In this document: one piece after another, positions 15,970-23,777 of the stretch
Numbering within the stretch: position 1 is the stretch's first letter
Layout of the letters: every line of letters begins with the position of its first letter
Virus record (IMG/VR): IMGVR_UViG_3300049919_000310
Location: 1 to 42,178 of that record
Direction: 5' to 3' (one strand)
Origin: a virus
DNA: 42,178 nt
Program-made: the position numbers and the translations under genes
The notes under the pieces: model-generated
Seen by the model: the letters and a program-made list of their open reading frames with translations, nothing else
Database searches by the model: none
Told to the model about the DNA's origin: nothing

Positions 15970-16620
15970 TTATTTGTTCCCCCTTCGGAGCCTTCGCGCC
16001 ATGTAGGTTTCGATTGCGCCGTCGATGACCTTTGCCGTCTCCGCTGGTGGCGGCAGTGCGCGCGGGTCTGCTTTCTGTGTGACGCTGCGCACGAGCAGGT
16101 ATTGCAGGCGCAGTCCGCGCGAGCCGAGCGGCCCGGAGAAATCACCAACGCCCACTTGTGCCAGAAAGAGCGTGCCGCGCTTGCTGCGGATCGGCACCAG
16201 GCGAAGTTCGCTGCGCATCGTCTGCGCGTCCCACTCGCGAGGCGAGCCCGCCGCGTAAGCTTCCGCGCGCAACGGGATGGCGAGGTATTTGCCGCGCTTG
16301 GGCCGGATGGTTCCGCCGCGCAGTTTCTGCGAGAACTCCGGCGAAGAAATGATGAGCGTCGCGGAGTCATTCGTCACCTCGCCGACGTTTGTCTTTTCCT
16401 CGACCGACTGCCCGCGCGAGCCGCTCCAGAAATACTTCGGAGCCCAGCCCTTTCGCTTGCGGCGCGAGTCCTCGGCTTGCCGCGCCCGGAAGTGCGCCCG
16501 GTGCGACTTCTTCACAGCGCCGACCACAGCCATGAGCAGCGGCCTGCGATTCTCAAGCACCTCGCCCGCTTTCACGAGCGCAGGCGTCGCGTAGTCCCGG
16601 ACTGTGACGCTGTCGCTCAT
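15970..16620 (-). CDS. Virion morphogenesis protein (Mu gpG / gp10-like)
   Basis: A 216-residue protein, MSDSVTVRDYATPALVKAGE..., with a very basic middle part and segments such as LIISSPEFSQKLRGGTIRPKRGKYLAIPL. Mu gpG-type and HK97 gp10-type proteins typically contain a similar stretch, where a putative rim domain is followed by a short beta hairpin. It is thought to act in head completion or tail joining. The ATG at 16620 overlaps the TGA of the preceding gene (ATGA); the longer start at 16647 lies inside that gene and was not chosen. Confidence 0.5.
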   Translation of the reverse strand: MSDSVTVRDYATPALVKAGEVLENRRPLLMAVVGAVKKSHRAHFRARQAEDSRRKRKGWAPKYFWSGSRGQSVEEKTNVGEVTNDSATLIISSPEFSQKLRGGTIRPKRGKYLAIPLRAEAYAAGSPREWDAQTMRSELRLVPIRSKRGTLFLAQVGVGDFSGPLGSRGLRLQYLLVRSVTQKADPRALPPPAETAKVIDGAIETYMARRLRRGNK

Positions 16621-17471
16621 CGGTTGCCCTCCTTGTTTCCCACCCACATCGCCTTGCCATCCGCAATCGCGACCTGGTCGCCGAAGATTGCCTTCAGCCC
16701 GGCGACATAGCGCGGCGACATCGAGGACACGTCGGCTTGCATGTTCTCGGTGAATGGCAGCGGTTGCGGCTCCATCACATCTTCCGGCGAGAGGAGGCCG
16801 AGGTCTTCGGCCTCTGCGCGGTCCAGCTCCACGAGCCCCATCCCGCTCTGAAAATCAAACGGTGGCCACGGCGTGCCGAACCGCGAGATGCGAGTCCACG
16901 CGTCATCCGTCTTCAGCGCCACCATGCGGCCCGAGTAAATCCCGCCGCCCGCTGCCTCCCAGCGCTTCAGCCAGACGCGGTGCGCCTTGCGCTCCTCTTT
17001 CCTCACCAGCTCCTGTGCGGGGAATGCGTCGAGGTAGTCCGCATCGTTCCCCATCTTCCACTCCGCGTGGCCAGCGGCCCGCGCGGTCTGGATGTCAAAG
17101 ATGAGCCGCAAGCGCCGCGTGGAAAGCGGGTCTTGCAGCGTATCGACTTTGCCGGGGTCCGTAGGCCGCAGCCCCAGCTCCGTGCCGAGCTTGCGCATCT
17201 CCGCGATGAACACCGAGCGGTCCATGAGCGCAGTGCCGCGTGCGACCTTCTCACGAGTCTGCGAGACCGCAGCGAGAATCTTCGACTGCGCGGCTTCCAG
17301 CCATTTGCTGCTTTCAATCGTGGCGCTGAAGAACGCCGACTCCCGCAGCTCCAGCGGCAGCAGCTCCCACTCGGCAGTCTTGAGGATCGAGCCAATCGGC
17401 GTGCCTGCCGAGAGTTTCTCGACTTGCGCCTGAAACGGGCCGACCACAAGAGGTAGTGAAAGGTCGATCAT
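16617..17471 (-). CDS. Minor head / head-morphogenesis protein (Mu gpF-like)
   Basis: A 284-residue protein. The segment AFFSATIESSKWLEAAQSK followed by TREKVARGTALMDRSVFIAE and RLRLIFDIQTARAAGHAEWK matches the pattern of SPP1 gp7/Mu gpF-type minor head proteins, where the last part is the conserved core. These proteins enter the head in few copies and may go out with the DNA. In Mu the gene follows the portal directly; here it lies after capsid and connector, so the order is rearranged. The C-terminus (ADVSSMSPRYVAGLKAIFGD) may interact with capsid. The ATG at 17471 overlaps the upstream stop by an ATGA. Confidence 0.55.
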   Translation of the reverse strand: MIDLSLPLVVGPFQAQVEKLSAGTPIGSILKTAEWELLPLELRESAFFSATIESSKWLEAAQSKILAAVSQTREKVARGTALMDRSVFIAEMRKLGTELGLRPTDPGKVDTLQDPLSTRRLRLIFDIQTARAAGHAEWKMGNDADYLDAFPAQELVRKEERKAHRVWLKRWEAAGGGIYSGRMVALKTDDAWTRISRFGTPWPPFDFQSGMGLVELDRAEAEDLGLLSPEDVMEPQPLPFTENMQADVSSMSPRYVAGLKAIFGDQVAIADGKAMWVGNKEGNR

Positions 17472-17908
17472 AGTCCGTCTTGGTCAGCGAACTTGCGCAC
17501 CTTTGAAGTGATGCGCGGGCGTGGCGAGGAGAGCTGCGCTTCCGCAGGGTCCACAGGCGACTCGACGAGCGGCTTGGACTTCACCCAGGTCTCCGCGTTC
17601 TCCCATTCCGTCTTGCGAATCTCGTCCATCAACCGCGCCATGCCGGGCAACCGGCTGGCGATGAGCGGACGGATGATAGCCAACGTGTGGCGGACGGCAG
17701 ACGGTGGCACCGTCTGTCCGTCCGCCAGGACGTTGTTGGCATTCTGGCCGATGCCCTGGCGAACTGAGTCCACGACTTGCGAGATGACCTCAGCCAAAGG
17801 GTCAGCCTGCCCGGATGCGAGCGCCTTCGAGCGGAAGGCGACCAGCTCGGGAGAGCTGAGCTTTGTGAGGACCAAGTCCGCGTCAATCGTGACCCAGGGT
17901 GTAGCCAT
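17468..17908 (-). CDS. Head-tail connector-like protein (DUF1320/gp36 type)
   Basis: A 146-residue protein beginning MATPWVTIDADLVLTKLSSPEL. It is mostly helical with a DPLAEVISQVVDSVRQGIG helix and a later ESRLP-type packed helix around IRPLIASRLPGM, the usual profile of gp6/gp36-like connectors that extend the portal ring. It is encoded just after the capsid and the holin-like peptide. The ATG at 17908 overlaps the upstream TGA by one base. The call depends mainly on order and fold pattern. Confidence 0.5.
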   Translation of the reverse strand: MATPWVTIDADLVLTKLSSPELVAFRSKALASGQADPLAEVISQVVDSVRQGIGQNANNVLADGQTVPPSAVRHTLAIIRPLIASRLPGMARLMDEIRKTEWENAETWVKSKPLVESPVDPAEAQLSSPRPRITSKVRKFADQDGL

Positions 17909-18096
17909 CAGATGTCTTTCTCGATTTCGCCGGTGAGCTTCGCCAGCCCGCGAGAGACGGCGTAGCAACCCGCCGCGATGGACGCCGCCACTACACCCGC
18001 CGTGCCCGGCAGCGCCCCGGCCAGCGCGCCGAGAAGCGCGCCGCCGGTGGCGAGAGCCGACACCCAAAACTCGGTTGTCTTGTAACCGGGTTTCAT
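17908..18096 (-). CDS. Small holin-like membrane protein
   Basis: A 62-residue protein, MKPGYKTTEFWVSALATGG..., with a long Gly/Ala-rich hydrophobic region (about residues 11-47) that can form two membrane segments split near LPGTAG, and a charged C-terminus (LAKLTGEIEKDI). Peptides with the same YKTTEFW beginning occur in many phages as putative holins. It sits between capsid and connector genes, far from the putative endolysin at 37411, which is odd. Holin function is inferred from topology. Confidence 0.5.
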   Translation of the reverse strand: MKPGYKTTEFWVSALATGGALLGALAGALPGTAGVVAASIAAGCYAVSRGLAKLTGEIEKDI

Positions 18097-18098
18097 GG

Positions 18099-19025
18099 TT
18101 AGGCGATGTTGAGGTTGAGACGGACGGCGGCAACGGAGTTCGTCACCGCGATCTGTTCGTGCCAGTCCATTTTGAGGACTTCGCCGCGTTCGTCTTCGCG
18201 CTGATACGAGCCCGGCTTCATCCATCCACCCATAAGGCGGAAGGTCTTCATGAAGCTCGGGTCCATCGTGTTCGGGCGCGAGTTGCACGCGAAGATGATG
18301 ACCTGCGTATCGAGCATGAAGTTGATGCTCTCCGCGACGCCATCGGCTGCGGTGTCTTCGACCATGAAGGCCGTCTCCATCTCCGGCTTGCCGATGAGCA
18401 TGTCGCTCACTTCCGGCATGGATGGATTGGAGTTTGCCTTGCCGCCGCCGCCTTTGAATTGCGCGCGGACGCTGGCGTGATTCTTGGTGCGACGCCATGC
18501 GGTGACACCGAACAGGACGCGGATGCCCGCACCGTTCTTCGCGGCCTTCATGACGTTGAGGATGTGCGTGTCGAGCGCGTCCACGAGGTCGTAGTTCGCC
18601 GCAGCGACGTTGAGGTCCGTGCCCGCGCCGAGTGTGGTCAGCGCGAGGGACAGAGTCTCCGATTCGTGCGTCATTCCCGCCGCGTCAGCGACGAGCTGTG
18701 CGCCGTACTGCGCCTGGTTGAGCAGACCCTCGTCATTGAGGCCGTCCTCATTGTCGATGGGGAAGTCGAGGGCGTTGCCTTCGAGGCTGTAGTTTACGTC
18801 GGACGCACTGAAGCCGAGCATGGTGGCGCGCTCGTGTGCAGCGCGGCGGGTCTTGGGCCGCTTGTACCGATGCACGGCGTTATAGACCTTGTATTTGCCC
18901 GTGAGCGTGGGGACTTCCACGCTTGGAGCAAGGAAGTCGGCGACGCGACGGATGGAGTTTTGAGCCGCGTCCTGGGCGAAGTTGCGAAGGACGGGATTGG
19001 TTGCGAGACTGGATGAACGTGACAT
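18099..19025 (-). CDS. Major capsid protein
   Basis: A 308-residue protein following the protease/scaffold and decoration genes, which is the standard capsid position. It begins MSRSSSLATNPVLRNFAQDA, an N-terminal helical arm, with later strands and the segment AGIRVLFGVTAWRRTKNH that resembles the spine and P-domain of Mu T-like/HK97-fold capsids. It carries the A/C-rich leader of the high-expression class (CACACACACATC before the ATG at 19025) and lacks an SD. As the capsid it should be the most abundant product, which fits. No domain was matched directly. Confidence 0.75.
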   Translation of the reverse strand: MSRSSSLATNPVLRNFAQDAAQNSIRRVADFLAPSVEVPTLTGKYKVYNAVHRYKRPKTRRAAHERATMLGFSASDVNYSLEGNALDFPIDNEDGLNDEGLLNQAQYGAQLVADAAGMTHESETLSLALTTLGAGTDLNVAAANYDLVDALDTHILNVMKAAKNGAGIRVLFGVTAWRRTKNHASVRAQFKGGGGKANSNPSMPEVSDMLIGKPEMETAFMVEDTAADGVAESINFMLDTQVIIFACNSRPNTMDPSFMKTFRLMGGWMKPGSYQREDERGEVLKMDWHEQIAVTNSVAAVRLNLNIA

Positions 19026-19051
19026 GATGTGTGTGTGTTCTAGCGGGTGGT
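19026..19051 (-). promoter_or_regulatory. CA-repeat leader of the capsid gene
   Basis: The intergenic 26 bases read, on the mRNA, ...CTAGAACACACACACATC before the capsid ATG. There is no purine-rich SD. The composition is like the leaders of the tail tube, gam and GH75 genes and contrasts with AGGAGG-containing leaders of the portal, peptidase and glycosyltransferase genes. Confidence 0.45.
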
Positions 19052-19525
19052 TTACGAGACGGTGACGTTGCCGAGCCAACGTGCGGCCCGGACATTGACG
19101 AGTTGTTCGTCCACGGTGTCGGCGTCCTCTTCGACGACGAACAGTTGACGGTAAGTGCCCGCTGCGGCGGGGACTTTGCGCAGCTTGCCTTTGTCGGCGG
19201 CGGTGGCGACGTCGGCCAGGACGAGAACGTCCATTGCCTGCGCCGTGCCGTTGACACGGACCTTGTAAGACTCGCCGTCGATAATGGGCGCGACTTTGAC
19301 TTTCTCGCCAGACGCGCCGCCTTCCACGAGGACGTAGAGTTGCGTGTCGGTGTTGGCGTTTGGCAGGTCCGCGCCGAGCTTGCCGGTGTTACCTCCGGAG
19401 CCGATGCGGGCCAGCTCCACGAGACGGCCCTCCATGCCGATGAGCGCGGCGGTGGCGATGACGGTGAACACTCCGATGCGGAGGTTCTGCTGACTGAGGT
19501 ATGGTTGATGGTACGGGTAATTCAT
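19052..19525 (-). CDS. Head decoration / DUF2190-like capsid accessory protein
   Basis: A 157-residue protein starting MNYPYHQPYLSQQNLRIGVF. The body is beta-rich (GEKVKVAPIIDGESYKVRVN, AMDVLVLADVATAADKGKLR) with conserved small-residue turns, consistent with decoration or DUF2190-type proteins that precede the capsid gene in many Mu-like phages. It has no SD and begins three bases after the protease stop. It probably trims or stabilises the capsid surface. Evidence is position and strand pattern. Confidence 0.55.
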   Translation of the reverse strand: MNYPYHQPYLSQQNLRIGVFTVIATAALIGMEGRLVELARIGSGGNTGKLGADLPNANTDTQLYVLVEGGASGEKVKVAPIIDGESYKVRVNGTAQAMDVLVLADVATAADKGKLRKVPAAAGTYRQLFVVEEDADTVDEQLVNVRAARWLGNVTVS

Positions 19526-19528
19526 GGC

Positions 19529-20032
19529 TTATTTGGATTCGAGTTCCGCCGCTGCCGATGAGTAGGCTTGGGCGAGGGAGAGTTTCGGGTTTGCCGCACG
19601 CAGGGCGGATGCTCGGTTGCGGATGGCTGCCGCCTGCTTTTCTTCGGCGGCTGCTTTGGCGTCGTCGCCAGCCACGCCGGGCGCTTTGGCCGTGGAGCGG
19701 TTGGTGATTGGCGCGGTGGTCGTGGTCGTCGTCGCAGGCGCGATGGAGCCGAGGAACGCGGTGCGTTCAGCGCGGTTCTTCAGCGTCGCGAGATACGGCT
19801 TCACGGACGCAATCTTTGCTGCGTCGGTGATCTTGTGCTCGGCGAGTTCGCCGTCGATTTGCTCGGTGAGCAGCTCGCTGTTGCGGTTGCGGAGCGTGTC
19901 ACGTTCCGTGGTGAGCGCGGTGACTGTCGTTTCCGCAGTCGTCGCGCGGTTCATGAGCTTGTCGAGCGCATCGAGCACCACGTTTTCAGCGGCGTCGGCG
20001 GACAAGCCCAGCTTGGTAGCTAGTAGTTTCAT
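19529..20032 (-). CDS. Nested scaffold protein from internal in-frame start
   Basis: An in-frame ATG at 20032 (MKLLATKLGLSADAAENVVL) begins exactly where the protease domain ends, giving a 167-residue helical product similar to Mu gpZ, which is made from inside the protease gene. The upstream bases (on the mRNA ...GACAACACAAACGCAAAC before ATG) have the A/C-rich, SD-less make-up found before the capsid, tail tube and gam genes and not in surrounding coding sequence. This strongly suggests a real start. Direct proof needs N-terminal data. Confidence 0.6.
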   Translation of the reverse strand: MKLLATKLGLSADAAENVVLDALDKLMNRATTAETTVTALTTERDTLRNRNSELLTEQIDGELAEHKITDAAKIASVKPYLATLKNRAERTAFLGSIAPATTTTTTAPITNRSTAKAPGVAGDDAKAAAEEKQAAAIRNRASALRAANPKLSLAQAYSSAAAELESK

Positions 20033-20569
20033 GTTTGCGTTTGTGTTGTCCGTCGTTGGTTCGCTGACGGGTGCGTTCGCCGGATTACCCGGCAAAGTGT
20101 TGCGGTTCGTGAGGGCGACCATGCCCTTCATGTTCGGGTTGTTTGTGAGCCCTGCCGTGTCGAGGCGGAGCGGGCGCACGCGATTGTTGCCGAGGTCTTC
20201 GACATCGCTGCGCAGCCACACGGGACTGATGAACCGGTAGCGGCCATTCTTGAGTGCGGGCTCGCCGACATCGGTGAGGCGCATCTTTCCCCACAGCCCG
20301 TCGCCGCGCACTTGCACTTCGTCAATCCATGCGGCCGCTTCGCTCGACTTTTCCGGGTCGTACGAGAAGTGGTCAAAGTCCACCAGCGCGCTTGGCGCAA
20401 AGCGGTTTGCCATCGCCGCGAGCGACGCGTCATCGACGACCTGCATCAGCCCGGCCTCGGCATTGTAGAACTCGCCGCGCGGGACAAGGTGAAACCATCC
20501 ATCGGCGGGCATGGTGAATGCAGCGGCGCGGTTGAAGAGTGGCGTGAGGAGTGCGGTGCGGATGCTCAT
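19529..20569 (-). CDS. Prohead protease with scaffold domain (Mu gpI-like)
   Basis: A 346-residue protein. Residues 30-160 show the Mu I-type protease pattern: ALVDFDHFSYDPEKS with the conserved Asp-His, then AAWIDEVQVRGDGLWGKMRL and NGRYRFISPVWL, the usual closing motif. From about residue 180 the protein turns into a helical Ala/Thr/Lys-rich domain typical of scaffolds (TTVTALTTERDTLRNRNSEL). Mu gpI is likewise a fusion whose C-terminal part is made separately as scaffold gpZ. It should cleave the scaffold and capsid arms in the prohead. ATG at 20569. An in-frame internal start at 20032 lies exactly at the domain boundary (separate entry). Confidence 0.7.
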   Translation of the reverse strand: MSIRTALLTPLFNRAAAFTMPADGWFHLVPRGEFYNAEAGLMQVVDDASLAAMANRFAPSALVDFDHFSYDPEKSSEAAAWIDEVQVRGDGLWGKMRLTDVGEPALKNGRYRFISPVWLRSDVEDLGNNRVRPLRLDTAGLTNNPNMKGMVALTNRNTLPGNPANAPVSEPTTDNTNANMKLLATKLGLSADAAENVVLDALDKLMNRATTAETTVTALTTERDTLRNRNSELLTEQIDGELAEHKITDAAKIASVKPYLATLKNRAERTAFLGSIAPATTTTTTAPITNRSTAKAPGVAGDDAKAAAEEKQAAAIRNRASALRAANPKLSLAQAYSSAAAELESK

Positions 20570-22155
20570 TTGCGGAGTGCCTTTCGTGCGCCGTTGAGCG
20601 CGGCTTTCGACATACTGAGTTCCAGCGTTGCAGCCAGCGGCTTCACCATGTCGGTCGTGAGAAGGTCGGGGAGGTCGTTCACGAGTTGTTCGAGCGCGGA
20701 GAGCAATGCGCCGTCGCTCAGCGAGGCGTCGCTCAACAGCGCGTCAATCGCCGCGAACTTTGCGCGGGCCGGTGCCAGCCATTCGCTGTCGGCTCCGGTG
20801 AGCTGCGCAATCAACGCCTCGGAATCCACCGCACCAGGCGCGCGGTTCTTCACAACAGCCGTCTGGCCCGGCTTTGTTTCTATAGGCGGAAATGGACCCG
20901 ACGCAGGTTCTCCCTGCGAACCATTCGCCGGGCCAGACGGCTGTTGTGAAAGTTTGTATCCGCTCTTTTCCTCGATCTGCTCCGTGGTGACTTTGAAGCC
21001 AGCGGTCGAGAGCTTCGCGACGCCGTCGATAAACTCCGTCGTGTCGGTTTCTTCGCGGGCGCAAATCTCGAAGTATGCGAGCACCGGCTTGCCGGGGAAC
21101 GCCTCCGCGAGCACGAGCTTGTCGAGCTGCTGTTGGAAGACCGCGCTGATGTCTGCGGCCTCCGCTTGTGCGATGTCGTCAAACACGTCGGCTTGCGCGT
21201 CGCTCGTGCCACTGCCGAGGCCCGTCGGCGCTGCAAGCATGGTGAGCTTGCCGCCGGTGCCTGCGAGCACGAGCTTCTCGGACAAATGGTCGAGACGTTC
21301 CTTGAACGGCTGGTTGCCGCGTGGCGAATCGTTCGTCTTGTAGTCGCTGCCGTTTGGCAGTGAGCCGCTGCCGCCTTCCGCGATCTGCTTTGCGGCGTCC
21401 TGGTATTCGACCTCGCGCTCGCTTGGCACGTTGGGCGGGAGGATGACAACACCACCGGGGATGCCGTAGATCTCAAGGAAGGCGTCCCAATTCTTCTCGC
21501 CAAGGTTCGCGCGGATGTATTTGAGCAACGCGAGAAAGCCGATAGGCCGGGCGCTCTCGCGTGCAACGAAGCGCTCCATCGGCAGCGCATCGCCGGGCGT
21601 GGAAGTGAAGGGAAGTCCGCGCGCTTCCGCGTCGTATTTCCATTCACCGAACGAACCGTCGCGGACTATGTTCCAAGGGTTCACGATTGCGAGGTGGAAC
21701 AGCGCGCCCGTTGCATTGACGTACTTCTCGACGAACGAGAAACCACGGAATGTGGACATGCACAGATGCGCAATCGCGGGGTTGAGGTTGTCGATTCCCT
21801 CATACACTTCGCGTAGCTTTGCCTTCTGCTTATCGGCCAGTGCCTGGTCAAAGCCTGCCGTCTCGTCATCCACGACTTTGACTTCCCAATCGAGCTTCTG
21901 AATCGCCGACAAACGGCGCGTGATGAGCGCCGACAAATCCGGGTCAAGCGTCTCAATGCCGAGCGACGGCGCGCCAAACGTCCACATCAGCTCGGCGAAG
22001 TGTCCGAGCGCGTAGCTCTCCAGCAGTTGCGTGGCCCTGCGGATGGTCAGGCCGCGCAACGGATTGAATCCATCGCGCCACCGATTGAGCGAGCGCACGC
22101 GCTGGGTGATGTTGCCGCTTGGGCTCACTGCTGCAGTTGGCTTCTTCGCAGCCAT
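20566..22155 (-). CDS. Portal protein (Mu gp29-like, DUF935)
   Basis: A 529-residue protein following the large terminase gene. It starts with the Mu portal beginning (RSLNRWRDGFNPLRGLTIRR), followed by a long helical and beta core including ELMWTFGAPSLGIETLDPDL, and the typical clip motif near GIPGGVVILPPN. The portal dodecamer forms the channel for DNA. A Pro/Gly linker (about residues 400-430) precedes the helical C-terminal part and contains a perfect 24-bp inverted repeat at the DNA level (separate entry). ATG at 22155 overlaps the terminase TAA and has AGAGGAGG upstream. Confidence 0.8.
   Translation of the reverse strand: MAAKKPTAAVSPSGNITQRVRSLNRWRDGFNPLRGLTIRRATQLLESYALGHFAELMWTFGAPSLGIETLDPDLSALITRRLSAIQKLDWEVKVVDDETAGFDQALADKQKAKLREVYEGIDNLNPAIAHLCMSTFRGFSFVEKYVNATGALFHLAIVNPWNIVRDGSFGEWKYDAEARGLPFTSTPGDALPMERFVARESARPIGFLALLKYIRANLGEKNWDAFLEIYGIPGGVVILPPNVPSEREVEYQDAAKQIAEGGSGSLPNGSDYKTNDSPRGNQPFKERLDHLSEKLVLAGTGGKLTMLAAPTGLGSGTSDAQADVFDDIAQAEAADISAVFQQQLDKLVLAEAFPGKPVLAYFEICAREETDTTEFIDGVAKLSTAGFKVTTEQIEEKSGYKLSQQPSGPANGSQGEPASGPFPPIETKPGQTAVVKNRAPGAVDSEALIAQLTGADSEWLAPARAKFAAIDALLSDASLSDGALLSALEQLVNDLPDLLTTDMVKPLAATLELSMSKAALNGARKALRK
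20849..20950. repeat. Perfect 24-bp inverted repeat within the portal gene
   Basis: Arms at 20849-20872 and 20927-20950 are exact reverse complements (TTCACAACAGCCGTCTGGCC... versus ...GGCCAGACGGCTGTTGTGAA), separated by 54 bases. It lies in the Pro/Gly linker region before the C-terminal portal domain; each arm codes for different residues (around GQTAVVKN and QQPSGPA). A stem of this length could form a strong hairpin in the mRNA or cruciform in DNA, or be a target for site-specific inversion. Inverting the 54-base segment would place TAG in frame after three codons. Confidence 0.9.
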
Positions 22156-23777
22156 TAGATTGCGACCTCCTCTTTGCGACGTTCACGCGTGGCTTGCAGC
22201 GGGTTCGCGGGTTGCGGGACAAATGTGAAACCGCCGTCGCCATTCAGCGCGTATTCGGCGAGCTTGCCGGAGTCGAACGTGTCGCCGTGACGGCCTTCGT
22301 TGTCGGCTTCGCACTTGTATGCGCCGCCCGTCTTCAGCACGAGCCGGTGGTCGTCTTTCACGTAGCGGTCGCTCGGCATGGACGTGCGGTTCTCGTTCAC
22401 CGCCGCGCAATACAAGTCGCCGAGATACGTCTTGTAGTTCGTGCCTTTCTCGTAGCCGGGAGGCGTGATGCCCGCACCGCTCACCACTACTTCGACGGGA
22501 CAGATGTCCCGGACAAAGTCGGAGGTGCCATCGGCAAATAGACGCTCATTGGAGCCGTCAATGCACAGGCGCTTGGGCGGGCCACCGGCTGCACGGCCAC
22601 GCACGGCGAGCAGCACTTCACGAATGCGATGCTTCTGCACACTCTCTTTGCGCTCTTTCCAACAAACCACAAGGCGCTGCACGCGCTCAGTTCCGACGCG
22701 CTCGGTGACGGTGACAGAACTAGGATTAGACTGCTCTCCCTCGGTTGTCGCCACGTCGAATCCGACGCCGACCGGACCTTGCGCGAGCAGCTCGCGGAGC
22801 ATGTCGAGCGCGCGGCGGAAGTCGGACTCATCAGAAACAAACACGAACGCACACTGGCGAGCGCCACGAGTCTGAGCAGTGAGCAGAGCCAGCAAATCAA
22901 TCGCCGCCGCGCCGCCCATGACGTGGTTGAGCTTGTAGGAAATATCGAGCCCGAGCTTGTTGCCTGGGAGCGCGCAGAATTGTTCATACGTGAGCGGCTT
23001 GCCTTTGTCGTCGAAGAGGACGTGCCCGGCCCTGTAAGCATCGGCCAGCGTCACCCGGTGAATGAGCGCGCCCGTTTGCGAGCGGTAGAAGTTCCCCATC
23101 GGGTTCACAGGCAAGTCGAGATCCGCAGGCGGCATCGTCATCTCGAAGAACGGGTGCCGGTCATCCGGGCAAAGGTTCGACGCGTAGATGAGCTTGAAGC
23201 TCGGGTCCGTATCGATGATGGGCTTGGTCGCGATGCGCAGATCATTCTCCAGTCCGGCGCTCGTGTAGCCCGCTTCGTCGCGGAGCACGGTGCCTGCCCA
23301 GCCGCGTGCGGTCGCAGGATTCGGCGCGATGACTTTCAGCCGGGAGTAAGACGAGCGGTCGAAGTAGAGGCGCATCTCCAGCTTGCTCGACTTGTAGAGG
23401 TCCGCGAAGTCCTCGGGCTTCATGTGCCCGTAAACCTTCTGCGTCTCTGCGTTGGCGCATTTGAACGAGACGTTCGATCCATCGGCGCGCTGCTCAAAGA
23501 GGCTCTGCATCGCCGTCGCCTCGCCCGTCACAATCGCCGCCTGCTCGCTCGCAGTGAGCGTCATGCCGACCAGCTCGGTGCCGAGGAGCAGCGAGGCCGA
23601 CGCAGCGATGACGGTGCGACCCACGGCTTGCGACATCTCGTCAAACGCGATGCTGCCGAGCGTCGTGGACTTGCGGCAACGCCGCGCCCAAAAGAGCGTC
23701 AGCAGGCGGGACTCTCGGACGGCGACGAGCGCGGCGTTCTCGTACTCGCGCCGATGGAATTTGCGCGTCGTCATCAT
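22155..23777 (-). CDS. Terminase large subunit
   Basis: A 540-residue protein with the ATPase and nuclease parts expected of TerL. The P-loop at residues 31-38 is ARRCRKST, a deviant Walker A in which the usual Gly before Lys is Arg. A Walker B-like TVLRDEAGY follows. The C-terminal nuclease shows GVGFDVATTEG and RLCIDGSNERL, where Asp residues would bind metal. It packs DNA through the portal encoded just downstream. The first of two tandem ATGs (23777) makes an ATGA overlap with the upstream gene. In Mu-type phages packaging begins at the prophage end and runs headful into host DNA. Confidence 0.8.
   Translation of the reverse strand: MMTTRKFHRREYENAALVAVRESRLLTLFWARRCRKSTTLGSIAFDEMSQAVGRTVIAASASLLLGTELVGMTLTASEQAAIVTGEATAMQSLFEQRADGSNVSFKCANAETQKVYGHMKPEDFADLYKSSKLEMRLYFDRSSYSRLKVIAPNPATARGWAGTVLRDEAGYTSAGLENDLRIATKPIIDTDPSFKLIYASNLCPDDRHPFFEMTMPPADLDLPVNPMGNFYRSQTGALIHRVTLADAYRAGHVLFDDKGKPLTYEQFCALPGNKLGLDISYKLNHVMGGAAAIDLLALLTAQTRGARQCAFVFVSDESDFRRALDMLRELLAQGPVGVGFDVATTEGEQSNPSSVTVTERVGTERVQRLVVCWKERKESVQKHRIREVLLAVRGRAAGGPPKRLCIDGSNERLFADGTSDFVRDICPVEVVVSGAGITPPGYEKGTNYKTYLGDLYCAAVNENRTSMPSDRYVKDDHRLVLKTGGAYKCEADNEGRHGDTFDSGKLAEYALNGDGGFTFVPQPANPLQATRERRKEEVAI

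Noticed and set aside
20849-20950. Functional DNA-inversion switch giving an alternative portal
   Set aside because: The inverted 54-base segment would introduce a TAG stop, so it cannot yield an alternative full-length portal; kept only as a structural oddity.
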